Assembly (NCBI GenBank): GCA_021613535.1 | Contig: CP075494.1 | Location: 10,974,001 to 11,038,000 of the forward strand | Reading direction: 5' to 3' | Length of the DNA: 64,000 nt | Source: Adineta vaga | Lineage: Eukaryota; Rotifera | Part shown: piece after piece, positions 1-11,268 of the stretch | Numbering within the stretch: position 1 is the first letter of the stretch | Layout: the number at the start of each line of letters is the position of its first letter | The notes under the pieces: generated by a model | The model's database searches: none | Told to the model about the DNA's origin: nothing | Seen by the model: only the letters and a program-made list of their open reading frames with translations | Made by a program: the position numbers and the translations under genes

Positions 1-2756
1 GACATTGTGAATGATATATATACACCCTGATTTTTAAGCATATAATGATAATAACTGCAAAATTACCTTAGTCAGTCTGTATCTTAATCTCTTCCTTCGT
101 TTCAATCATTAACACTACGACGAAACGTGCTATACCTTGTTAACAAGGTCTATTCAATCATCCATCCCACGATTAATAGAGTAAATGACAACTGTCATCT
201 TGCCTTGAAATAAATAAACCGTGCAATAATCAAGGTATAAAAGATAAGTACCTGAATCTTTTCCTTACTCGTTCTTTCTTCCTCTCTTTTCGATAACTTA
301 TATTTATCAATTTTATAATCATTATTCATCTGATCCGTTAGTATATCATTGTTGATCATGTGTGATCCGTCATGCATATATCATTCATTAACATACATAT
401 TCACACAAATCAAGGTGTATCTTAATTCACTCTTTCTTTCATCGTACGCATTTATGTTCATCTTATTGTATTCTTTTCATGTTACATACATAAACCGTAT
501 ATGACTTGCGTTCGTTTTTCTTTTGTTACCTATCTATAAGCATTACGAACAATGATACGATCAAAATACATATCTACCTATGCGCATACAGGCGTACTAT
601 TCAATGTTTTGTTACACAGAACATTTTGTATATAAATTATTGTTCAAGAAACATATGTCGATTTTGATTTCTTCTAATCTTCTTGTTCATCTGAAGGTAA
701 AAGCTTAGTAGATACTTAACAAACGAAAAGATAAGACGTTTACTCTTGTTTTCTTTTCTTGTATGTAAGTTATTTTTCTATAAAATATAAAATATATATG
801 AGAAAAGGATTAGAATAGTTTTATCCTATCATTCTCACTGATCAAAACAACATCCTTGAGAGATTGACAAGTTGTAACAATCTTGCCTGTATATGTTATC
901 ATTTTTTTTCATCGAATGATAGAAAAGAAAGAGAAGTACAGCGTTTCTTGAGTTAAGTAAATGTATAGGATGATAGATGATATAAGATGTATATCTGATG
1001 TTAGCTAGTCTTCACTATAATATCCTTTCATTTCAATAATCATATGGATTCTTAGATAAAGAAGAAACATTTGACTATTTCTCTCATGTACAGTAATACT
1101 TATGATGACATGTTCTCGTTTCTCATATACTTTTCGTTGAAATTCAAGAGCGAATAGATACTGTTTGAATATCTCTAAGAATTAAATTTTGTAAAGAAGA
1201 AGACGATGATGATGACGAATGATGATAAGGTAATCGTTTTTCTTTTCCCATTTTGAAATCACAAGGTGAGTAGATTAATAAACTTGCTTTATATTTGTTA
1301 TCAATCAATCGTATAATATTCTCTTCGATACATCCTAATCCTATGATCAATCATAGAAAAGTAGAAATCATTTTTGATCTTGTTCAGAGTTCATTATCGT
1401 TTCTACATTCTTTTTCTCTTGTATAACTGTTATTCTCTCGAGAGATTAATGTACGATTTATTGCTATGAGATTTTTCTTCGGTATTTAGATGAGAAAATA
1501 TGCAAATGACATTTTCCCTCTCTCTTTACGATCAAGATTGAGATCTTCCACACGTTCATCATCTTTTCTTTCTTGTTTCTCATTAATACTCAAAAGAACG
1601 AAGAATGTCATTGATAATGATCAAATAAAATCTGATTCGAGTCTAAACAATATTTTGTTTGAGAAAAACAACCCAATGTCATTGTTTTTAACGAAAGCTT
1701 TTCTATAAATCACATGCGAACACTCGAGAAGAAAGAGAACGAGAGAAAAAAAAGAATATTTAAATGCATAGAGAATGACATAATCAGACAATCAAGATTA
1801 ATTAAATTACTATTTTTCTCATTGAACACCATCCAAAAGGTAATTGTTCTTTTGTAACGAGTACATCTTCTTCTACTTCTACTGACAGCGGTCAACTAGA
1901 ATGATGAAGAATAGAATTGAATTATTCATCATTTGAAGATCTCTTTTTTCTTTTTTACATGCTTATATTATATAGTGCCGTTCATCTGATTGGAAAATCA
2001 TATTCAAGCTTTACATGTTCAGTTAGTTGTTTCATGACAAATGTATGCATATGTCGATGATCAAAAGAGTACTTTCTTTTTGTTGCATTTTATATTAAAT
2101 TGATACGTTGATTTCAAGTGATGCTATAGACATTTTAACATTCATGCGTAAAAAAAAGAATCTTACATACGTATTATTTAGTTAGAAACACTTCTGTCCT
2201 TTTTCTTTTTTGCAATATATATATGAACGAGTTTATTACATCATCTGTAGCATGTTTGATGAGCGCCTTCCATAACTGCTTCTGATCATCACTCAACACA
2301 CTTGTATGGTTCAGATATGTATGTAATGTTAATAATAATCGGCTTTTTCTTCTCCTATGTATATCGCGCTGTGCAGAAATTAGAAAGTATCCTTCCGAAT
2401 CACATTCATAGAAAGATAGAGAGACCACTTATCACTCTAATTGTTCGTCGTAGTGCTAGCTGGATTTATCTTTTTTCTCTGATCAAGTACATTCCGGCAC
2501 AGACATCAATGTATGTATGTTTTGTGAAGAAAAAAATTCTCATCACTATATTGTAGTCATCATACAATTGAAAGATTGTCTTTCTTTTATGTGTAGGAGA
2601 GAAAAGAAACTGATAAGTAGACAGAAGAAAATGTCGTTCGTATTGATAAAAGACTAGACTTTGATTACATATGAATATACATGTATATATTTCTATTTAG
2701 TTTTGATAAGTTTTGACTGACGTTTCACGACATTTGGTTCTCGACAATCAATTACA
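1..2756. other. gene-free leading stretch
   Basis: A/T-rich DNA with many short homopolymer and pyrimidine runs. The open frames here are short, biased to Ser/Phe/Arg, and show no recognisable domain or splice-linked continuation. I see no gene; it may be upstream sequence of the gene starting at 2757. Confidence 0.5.
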
Positions 2757-3787
2757 ATGGACTCGAATATTGTTCTTCGAGTTACTGATACACGTTGTCT
2801 ATCGCCACAGACAATTGGTTCTAGTGGTTATCATAGTGATTTATCATCAACGAATGATTCACCTGGATCTATTCATGATAATCGAAATGTCCATGTGGAA
2901 TATTATTCATCGGTGCAAATTCGAAAGAAGACTCAAGATAATAAAATGACCAGTCTAGCACAAATATCAAATTTTCTACGAAAACAATACGAACGAGCGA
3001 AATCAAAATTTATCTCCGAAAAACATCATTCACGAACAATGAAAACTTCAACAAAAGCAACATCAACGACTCCTATTCCGTATTTAACTGATAAACTTCA
3101 TCAACCAACTCTGCCTTCAAGATACAAACAAAGTTCATTTATCGAACCGGTAAATTTGTTTGATATGTAAATCATATATGTATATAGATTCAGATTTTGT
3201 TTTTTCTTCGAAAGGTTCGTTCTGTCTATGTTCATCCAGTGCATGATAATAATTTGAAAAAATTTCCCCCAAAAACTTATACATCAATTTATGATTGTTA
3301 TTCTCAACAGCCATCTCATCGTTTATCATCTCATCGAAAATTTTCAAAGAATTCGATCGATTCTTCCGTCTATCGTTCAGGTATGATTTCGAATTTAGAT
3401 ACTCTCACGAATGGATGTTGTCTCTCAACAAATTCGAATGTTCGTCGTCCAATATATCATTCAAATAAATCAACATATTCTCAACATTACTATCCATATA
3501 AATATATCAATAAGAATTATGATTATCATCGGCCGTTATATGTACCATTAAGTGATTTTATTAGCACAAAAGATAGTGCATTCAAACCAATTGAAAATTC
3601 TCGCCATGCTTTACATCATCATCGTCGTCAAGAACAAATTCCTCCTTCCGATGATCCATGTGATCTCGAAGTTGCACATTATTTATGTCAAACTCCTCAT
3701 TGGAGTAATCCAAATTATTTTGATATCTATAGAAAAGAAGTACCAAGACTCTTAGCCAGAAAAACGTATACGGAAACTTTATGTTAA
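2757..3787 (+). CDS. orphan two-exon protein, 321 aa
   Basis: Exons 2757-3149 and 3215-3787 join through a 65-base GT-AG intron in phase 0, giving 321 residues. I do not recognise the family. The protein is hydrophilic and rich in Ser, His, Tyr and Arg, with no signal peptide or membrane segment. A basic stretch near residues 60-90 is followed by a Tyr/His/Ser-rich middle. The C-terminal ~45 residues look more ordered: DDPCDLEVAHYLCQTPHW, then a basic end closing in TETLC. The ATG at 2757 is the first in frame. The intron reads through to a stop if retained, and the reading frame continues exactly across it, so the two-exon model is well supported although function is unknown. It lies about 0.8 kb upstream of the three-module membrane gene on the same strand. 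Confidence 0.7.
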
Positions 3788-4605
3788 ACATTTTGTGTGG
3801 GCGTATGTGTGTGTGTATGCTTATTATTGTTGTTCTGTTCTCGTATCCGAATGATAATATTGATAATCTGTTATTTTTCAAAAAATAAGAAAAACATTCA
3901 GTTTCTTTTATTAATTCATCGAACAATAATTGATGCATGACTTCAGGTATATTTTACTTTCAAGTCGAAAGAAAATGATATCTTGATGTTGAAGGTTAGA
4001 TAAAGAAACAAATATGCATTTTTGTCAATGAAATAGACTTGATATGTTTTATAGAAAGTTTGCATTTGATAACAAAATGATTCGTTTATGGGTGCAGAGT
4101 ATACTATAAATTATATTTACTGCGTAAACATCGAACTAAACAAAACTGTCGCGACGAGAAATCCTTATGAATACTATGAGAACCTTTTATTCAATGGAAA
4201 GTACTAGTTTTTTTAATTACAAATAGAAAAAAAAAGAATACTCAAGATTTTGATTGAAAACGAAGAAGGAAATTTGAACTGGAATCGTGTACTTATGTAA
4301 AGATGTCTATTCAACTTGAATAAACATTTTCATTTAGAGAATGTATGATGGAAATGATTCGTTTCTGAGAATCAAAAAGTTTTAACGGAGAAGAGATGAA
4401 CTTTTAAAATAAAAAGTTCGAAGTCACTTGGCATTTACCGTCGTTAGAGTAATTAAAATGAAAAGCTCTACTAGACATGAAGTCATAGAATGTTTACTTG
4501 CTTTCCACATCCTATGTGAATCTGAAAAAAATGTAATTTGACAAAAAAGTAAGAAAAAAACAAACTGTTCCACAAAAATATTACTTCGAAAAAACAAAAT
4601 CATCA
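3788..4605. other. intergenic, no gene seen
   Basis: A/T-rich spacer between two plus-strand genes. It starts with a short GT-rich run near 3800-3820. No coding evidence on either strand. Confidence 0.5.
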
Positions 4606-7600
4606 ATGGCTGTATCTGATCAATTTCAAAATTGTATTCAAAAGATAATCAAACATAATATATTCGATACTGATTCAAATGATGAATCTATTATTTCTGC
4701 TCAACGGTGGTCAACACGAATATATTTCATCATACTCTGGTTAGCAATCACAATTCTACTCTTCTATACGATATTAAATATTTCTCTCACACAAACTGAA
4801 ATGGACAATCCCTCTCTATCGACTTATCTTCATCTATATGATCAACATCATAATATTAAATGTCCCTGTACACAAATCTCAACATTATATAGAGAATTTC
4901 TGCACCTTGCACCAACATACAATCAAATTTGTTCGAGTATATTCATCTCCGATGAATGGATAACATTTCTTTTCAATAATAATCAAACTACATCGCGTTA
5001 TGCTGCTGATTTTCGTGCAACAGCAACTCATCAATTTCAAATTCTTCGTGAATTATGTCAATTATCTATTTCTGCTGTTCAAAATGGTTTACAAACATTA
5101 TATAGTAATCAATTGATTTCCGGTCAATTGTTAAGTAAAGATTTATTTGAAGCTGAACTTGAAGCGGACATTGAAGCATATCAAAGAATTACAATATCAA
5201 ATTTTTGGCGAGAATTTACGTTCGTTCGATCGTTAATCTTTGGAAATCAATTGATGTCAGCTATTCCAACAGCTTTTACAATCATTGTTCGTTCTGATTC
5301 GCCAGGAACGATTAGATCTTCGTGAGTTTATCTAGTAAAAGATAACATTGTTATATCTGATCCTTTCTTCTTTACTTTAGTCCAGGAGTAAATACTAACT
5401 CATTTCGACAATTGAATGGTTCTTCATGTAGTTGTACTGATTATCCTAGTTGTCATATGCCGGCTGGTTTTTATAATATCATGACATTTGATACTAGTCG
5501 TGGAATATTTGATCAACAGACATTATCTCCTGAAGAATACCTATCTGGATGGTTCACTGGATGTTGGTCAAGTGAAAGTCTTCTACTCTCAAAACCTGAC
5601 TATTTCTATAATCAAACAGTTTTAAATACAATTCTTTTCTATGTAAATGACTCGGCATCAAGTGGTCAATTCATTGTTTTGAATTATACAGAAAATAGTC
5701 GTTTTGATTCGACTGTTACTATTGAAACATTAGTAGAAGGATTATTTGTCGAACAATGGTCAAAAGAATTGAATTATACTGCCTATTTTCATCAATGTCA
5801 ACCCAATACCTGTGTATTTGAAAAAAATGAACGCGCATCAGTTCTATTCATTTTTACTTCACTTCTTGGATTGTATGGTGGTCTTTCCGTAGTACTTATA
5901 TTTATCACGCCCTATGTTGTTACATATATTATGAAACGTTTTCAACAAAAATCTAATAATCTTCTAATTGAACAAACAATAACTACTGGTACGTGCGAAT
6001 GTATAGAAACGAATGTAATTTATCTTATAGTCTATTGATATTTAGATACCGCAGGATCATATTTACAATTGTTGAAACAATTTTGGAATTTGATTATAAA
6101 TTTGAATATTTTCAAATCTTCTCGAAAAACGAGTGTCATCGATCAACAACATCAACGATGGTCAACTCGTTTTTATCTTATTCTTCTATCTATTGTCGTA
6201 CTCTTTCTTACGTTCTATACATGGTTCAGTACAGAATCAAGAATAATTCAAATTAAAAATCCTTCATTAAATCTCGTTAAAAATTTACAAGCTCAATTTC
6301 CTTCTTTACAATGTCCTTGTACAGAATTATCCATTTCCTATGAAGATTTAATCTATCTTCAACCGAAATATCATCAAATATGTTCAAGTGAATTTGTTAC
6401 ATCGAAATGGATTCAAGGTCTTAATCAAATCACATCTCGTTCGGCAGCAAATCTTTATTTTGCAGATTTTCGTTATGCAAGTCCAATGTTTCAATTATTG
6501 AAATCTTTATGTGATTTAACTAATGAAACAATTATGAATGAATTGCTCGTTTTTGGACAGACTCAACTAGTAACTGCTGATTTAATTCAATCCGAATTAT
6601 TCCAAGGACAATTAGAATTAGCTATTGAGCAATTTAAAGTTAATACACCAAATAGTTTATTACGTTTATTACACTTAATTCGTAATTTTACTTACATGAA
6701 TCAATTTTTATCAGGTTCATATGCGAATTTTAATGTTCAATATTCTACTGTTCAAGAATATGCGAAATCGAATGTAACATTAGAAGTTTATGGAAGTACT
6801 TCAACATTAGCGAATGGAACAAGTTACAGCTGTTCTTGTGCAAATGATATTGAATGTGGACGAAGTGCTGCTCTATATGTCGGTCCCAGTGGAGCAAGAA
6901 AAATCATTTTTATTATTCCGGGATTTTATTCTAGATGTTTTCCAGTTGAATCCTTACTTCCATCGACCATGGAATGTTTTTATGATAATAATTCATGTCT
7001 AGAATCCCTTGGAAATCTTACAAATGAAACATTATTTATTGAAATAAAGAAATTAAATGCATCTCAACCGAGTCGTTTTACAATTAATACAACAATTAAT
7101 ACTCTTCTTGAACAATTATTTATTGAAACATGGTCATCAATTCTATTCTATCCAACTTATTTTAATAAATGTCGACCGATATCATGTTTCTATACAGTAA
7201 TTACACAAAAAGGTACACTTCAAGTTGTGGCGACAATAACCGGACTTATAGGAGGATTATCTATTGCTTTTCGTTTAATTACTCCTTCGATTATTTTATG
7301 TTTAATGACTGTTTTTCGTAGCTGTCGTCCATCCCAAACAAATGCACTTCGTCGAGAAAGTAAATTTCTTCATATATTCTGATTGAATGTTTCCTATCCA
7401 TTCCTAGATATCAATCTTATCTTACATTCGATTACTATTCGTCATAGAATACGTGGATTTTTTACTACATTAAATACATTTGAACAGAAACATAAAAAAG
7501 CAATTAATCAAACTGAATTATATCTTCAACGACAATCTACTCGCGTCTATTTTTTACTTCTACTATTAGCCGTTTTTATTCTTGTTGTTTATACATTATT

Positions 7601-8675
7601 GACATATCAACAGAGTAATACGACTATAAAGATATCATCATTTGAAAAGTTTCAACAATTACAAAATCTTTATCATTCAACAACAGTAGAATGTCCATGT
7701 ACGAATATTTCCTTTCCAAGTACGACATTTTGTCAACTAGAACCGATTTTTCATCAAATATGTTCCAGTGATTTTGTTAGTCAAGATTGGTTGAATATTT
7801 TATTTCTAAGTTATAAAACACAAAATATTTTCAATATGAGTTCATATACATTCATTGGAACTGCTTTTACTTATTTTCAAACTTTAAAAATTATGTGTGA
7901 TTTAACGAAGGAAGCAGTTCTTGATGGTCGTGATCTTTTTCTTGCTAAACAAGTCGTTTCTGCACATATGCCTAATTATGATATATTCAATCGACAAACA
8001 GTGGCTGCATTAACAGCGTTTAAATCAAGTTTATCAAGTAATTTTGTTCATACATTGCATATGCTCTTAGGAATGGCACAAGGCAATGGTCTTGTTTCTG
8101 CTTATTCAACTAATTGGGATATTTTCCTACCGAATATGACTAAAGATGCGACGATATATACAAAAGCACGTGTCTATAATGTATGTAATTGTGCTATATC
8201 TGCTTCTTGTAATCAATCGTCCATCCCATATGTACCAGGTTATGTCGTTGGATGTCTTCCTTTACAATCTCTTTTGCGATCTACTTTGGAATGTTTCTAC
8301 AATCAATCATGTATCAACATGATAACTTCATATGTCAATGTATTAATTGTTCCTCAAAAATTAAATTTAACTAATACACGATTTCTACCAAATTTACTAA
8401 TAGATAATCTTGTTCAAGAGATGTTTATTGAATTTTGGTCATTAAATGTATCTTATGAGAAATTCTTTCAACAATGTCAACCAATGTTCTGTTCATATAA
8501 ATTAATCGATCGATATAATGTTTTATATGTTGTTACAACGATTGTAGGTCTCTACGGTGGATTAACTGTTCTCTTGAAACTTGTTGTACCTTTTATTGTT
8601 CGTCGATTATATGATTTATTTAGACAAAATCGACGTATCAATATACAAGTACTACCAATTGAAGAAAGATATTAA
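4606..8675 (+). CDS. three-module two-TM repeat protein, 1301 aa; putative DEG/ENaC-like concatemer
   Basis: Exons: 4606-5321, 5381-5988, 6046-7359, 7408-8675. Introns are GT-AG, 59, 57 and 48 bases, in phases 2, 1 and 1. Modules cover residues ~1-441, 442-879 and 880-1301. Each has a cytosolic lead-in with STR-hydroxy-aromatic before TM1, then an extracellular region with a CPCT motif, an H/N-QICSS-F motif, a later Cys pair (SCSC or CNCA), an F-x-x-C-x-P-x-x-C motif before TM2, and TM2 containing GLYGGLS, GLIGGLS or GLYGGLT. Modules 2 and 3 have no in-frame ATG before TM1, so they cannot start independently in the usual way, and both module junctions splice in frame. Two TMs per module put both ends on the same side, which allows fusion. 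The topology and the GxS-like TM2 motif resemble DEG/ENaC/ASIC trimer subunits (inference). Alternatively it is a rotifer-specific receptor family. Module 1 lacks the Cys-rich STxECF motif of modules 2 and 3. Confidence 0.72.
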
Positions 8676-9446
8676 TTACGATATGTGAAGGTTGTGATTT
8701 TTTCTTGAAGAAGAGAAAAGAAGATTCTATTGAAATTTATGTTCGACAGTAAGTACTGAACAGAACTGGTAACTGAATGTTTTTGTAAACAAACCAATCA
8801 CTGATCTAAGAAATGTTTTCGCGTATAATTTTTTTATGACTAATTTACATTAAATTAAACATGGTTCCGTAAAAACCGTTCAAGGTTAGTGCATTCAATA
8901 CTCGCGTTCATTACAGATCAAAATATCAATCCATTTTTATTTAACTATCAAAATACGCGTAATGTTTATTATGTAGAAAATAAAGCCACCTTTCGATTTT
9001 TATTCGTTTCTTGTTTATTCATGTCAATCACACCCACATATTGGAAAAAAATCATCTGTTTCATGATAAACAAGATAAAGAACATGATGAAGAGTGCATA
9101 TTAAAGGAAGTGAAAAAAGGAAGTGAAAAAAGGAAGTAGGATATTCTGTCGGCTAATCCTTATCGCAAAACATTTCAAGATTTATTTATTTATTCTTTTT
9201 GTAAAAAAAATCAACTTTCATCACATTCAATTTAAAATTCTGAATACAAATCATTGATGAAATGTTCTGTTATCAAAATTTTAGTAGAGATATCCAGCGG
9301 GTTTTTTTTTTCAATTTTCCTTTCTATTTTGTTATTATTACATTCAGTTTTAATCTACAATTCGGAAATCTATTTAACATGCAAAAATCATAAAGTAAAA
9401 AACCTCGACAATGATCATTATAAATGTAGACATATGAGGATTTTTG
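8676..9446. other. intergenic, no gene seen
   Basis: Spacer between the convergent three-module gene (+) and the small basic gene (-). It holds a short tandem repeat near 9104-9139 and poly-A/T runs. A short Phe-rich open frame near 8889 begins with GTG and looks random. Confidence 0.5.
9104..9139. repeat. short tandem repeat, unit about 13 bases
   Basis: About two and a half copies of a GGAAGTGAAAAAA unit in a row. Each copy carries a GGAAGT core, which resembles an ETS-factor binding core, but the short length and position between convergent genes make chance repeat slippage as likely. Confidence 0.6.
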
Positions 9447-9866
9447 TTAAAAGAATGCGACATTGGGATGTATTCTTCCATCCATATTTACTCCTCCTTT
9501 TCCAAATCGATGAGGAATTTGTGGTGTCGCGAATCCACGATGTGCTAATTGTTTTTGAGCTCCATGTCCAGGAAACATGCCTTGTTGTTTGTGTAATAGT
9601 AGTGGAGTAGGATGATGCATAGCTGGTTTAGGTGCTCGATTTTGATCCGGAAAAACTGGATTAGGTTTATGATGAAAAGGTACGGGAGGTTGCATTGCAC
9701 GATCGGATTTCTTTCTTCGATGTTGTCGATCGACAAAAGCGAGCATTTTTCGTTTTACGTGGTCGAAATGCTTTTTTGTTGAAACACTCATACCATCACG
9801 ATAGTCATGTTCAGCAGACTGTCCACCTTTTCTTCTCTGATCCATGCCAAGTACATGTGCTTCCAT
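9447..9866 (-). CDS. small basic His/Pro-rich orphan protein, 139 aa
   Basis: A single-exon frame starting with ATG at 9866-9864 and ending in TAA. I do not recognise the family. The first ~55 residues are charged and probably helical, with a very basic stretch (VDRQHRRKKSDR) around residues 45-57. The rest is Pro-, His-, Lys- and Gln-rich with no membrane segment or cysteine motif. Its composition differs from the random frames nearby, which are Phe/Ile/Tyr-rich, and this is the main reason for calling it. It could be a nucleic-acid-binding or intrinsically disordered protein, but that is a guess from charge alone. Confidence 0.5.
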   Translation of the reverse strand: MEAHVLGMDQRRKGGQSAEHDYRDGMSVSTKKHFDHVKRKMLAFVDRQHRRKKSDRAMQPPVPFHHKPNPVFPDQNRAPKPAMHHPTPLLLHKQQGMFPGHGAQKQLAHRGFATPQIPHRFGKGGVNMDGRIHPNVAFF

Positions 9867-10690
9867 AGAAAATGGTCGAACAAAACTTGATAGTTATATA
9901 TGCACTATTCGTAATATATGCTGTAAGACATACTGACAATAATATTCTCTTTTATATACTCTTCATCGTTAATGTCTAATGAACCATAACATATCATACG
10001 AATGTTTTTTTATTTATCATGTATGATATATAAACATCAATCACACGTTTCGACACGATAGACAGCTTCTATTCGTTCTGTAAAGATGAATCAATCAATG
10101 AAAAGGAACGCAACATTACGAAAATATTCGCAAATGATAAGTTGGTTTTTTCCACTTGCTTCTACGGAAGTTACATGTGTTCGTGTATACAATATTAGGC
10201 GTCATCACCTGTGCATATCATGTTTTTTTCATCAAATGTAAATGGTAATTGATATTCTCCCATAAAAGATTCCATTGTTTCGTGTGTGTGTGATATGTTA
10301 AAATTGATGATTTGTAAAAATTCTCGTGAGAATGTTGAGAGAAAAAACAACAAAATTGAATGTGTGGATTTGAAGTGTAAAAATGAAATATATTGGTCGA
10401 AGATAAGAAAAAATCGAAGATAAAATACATGAGAAAAAAAATTTAGTGAAGAGTCGGTTGAATTAAGTATGTAAAGTGGAACATGTGTGTCGTTTCACTT
10501 GGTGACAAGGAGAATTGTTTGTGACAAAAACATAATAATATTTTTTTGTTGTACTATCGATCGATATGGAATGATGAAGGATCCGAATCGATAAGTTAAA
10601 AAGAAAATGAGTAATATCTAACGAACTAAAAGAAAAAGAAAATGACATCGAGCATGTTTTTTTTTATTTCACATTTCTTAAGATTAGATC
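9867..10690. other. intergenic, no gene seen
   Basis: Shared upstream region of two divergent small genes. A/T-rich; frames on the minus strand near 10218-10648 are Ser/Phe/His-rich and show no family signature. Confidence 0.5.
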
Positions 10691-11057
10691 ATGTTGTTGA
10701 TTTCGATTACGTTTCTGTTAGTGTGTTTATGTAATCTTGTCCATGCTGGTTCGTATGTGGGTGGATACATTGGAGGTGGTATCGGAGGAGTTGTATGTAT
10801 TTACATGTGAAAAATGAAAAGTTACCTTTGCTAGTTTTCATTAGATCATATTGATTCTTGATATTATTGCAATATTTGATGTCCTTCGTACACCTCGTAC
10901 TATTCTTGGAAAATTACTTTGGATTTTATTGATTATCTTCTTTCCTGTTGGTGGTATGTATGAAAATTGATGTGATCATCTTGGATTATTCACTTATAAT
11001 TCTCTAGGTTTACTTATTTGGTGTGTTTGTGGACGGAAAACAAGTCCAGTTGTTTGA
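10691..11057 (+). CDS. PLDc_N-like membrane microprotein, 86 aa
   Basis: Three exons, 10691-10792, 10845-10953 and 11008-11057, with 52- and 54-base GT-AG introns, give 86 residues. Residues 1-20 look like a signal peptide (LLISITFLLVCLCNLVHA). A short Gly-rich segment follows (GGYIGGGIGG). The rest matches the two-helix PLDc_N motif known from the N terminus of cardiolipin synthases: a hydrophobic helix ending in LDIIAIFDVLR, the loop TPRTILGKLLW, and a second helix with FFPVGGLLIWCVCGR. No phospholipase catalytic HKD motif is present and the gene stops right after the second helix, so it is a stand-alone membrane module, not an enzyme. In bacteria such short PLDc_N proteins are common and usually unassigned; the role here is unknown. 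Confidence 0.75.
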
Positions 11058-11268
11058 GAATGATCTCCATTGATTGAAACACGAATGAAATGAATAGTCA
11101 ATCAAGATAATCCAGCCAAATGATTTTAAATTTACTTGTTATTTATTTTAATCATTTTAGTTCACAAATAGAATACAATTTATCATTAAAAAAAAAAGAA
11201 GAGAAATCTCTTTATCACAAAAACAATAATGTTGAATATCACTAGTATTGTACAGTTAGTTTGTAGCA

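Noticed and set aside
1144-2556. Several short open frames near the left end
   Set aside because: Low-complexity Ser/Phe/Ile composition, overlapping on both strands, no splice-linked continuation and no recognisable motif.
3582-3938. Minus-strand 118-residue frame
   Set aside because: Antisense to exon 2 of the orphan gene at 2757-3787, with an Asp run that is just the complement of His codons.
6069-7382. Modules 2 and 3 of the membrane gene as separate genes starting at 6069 and 7383
   Set aside because: Both positions are TTG, not ATG, and no in-frame ATG precedes the first membrane segment in either module; in-frame phase 1 splicing explains the arrangement better.
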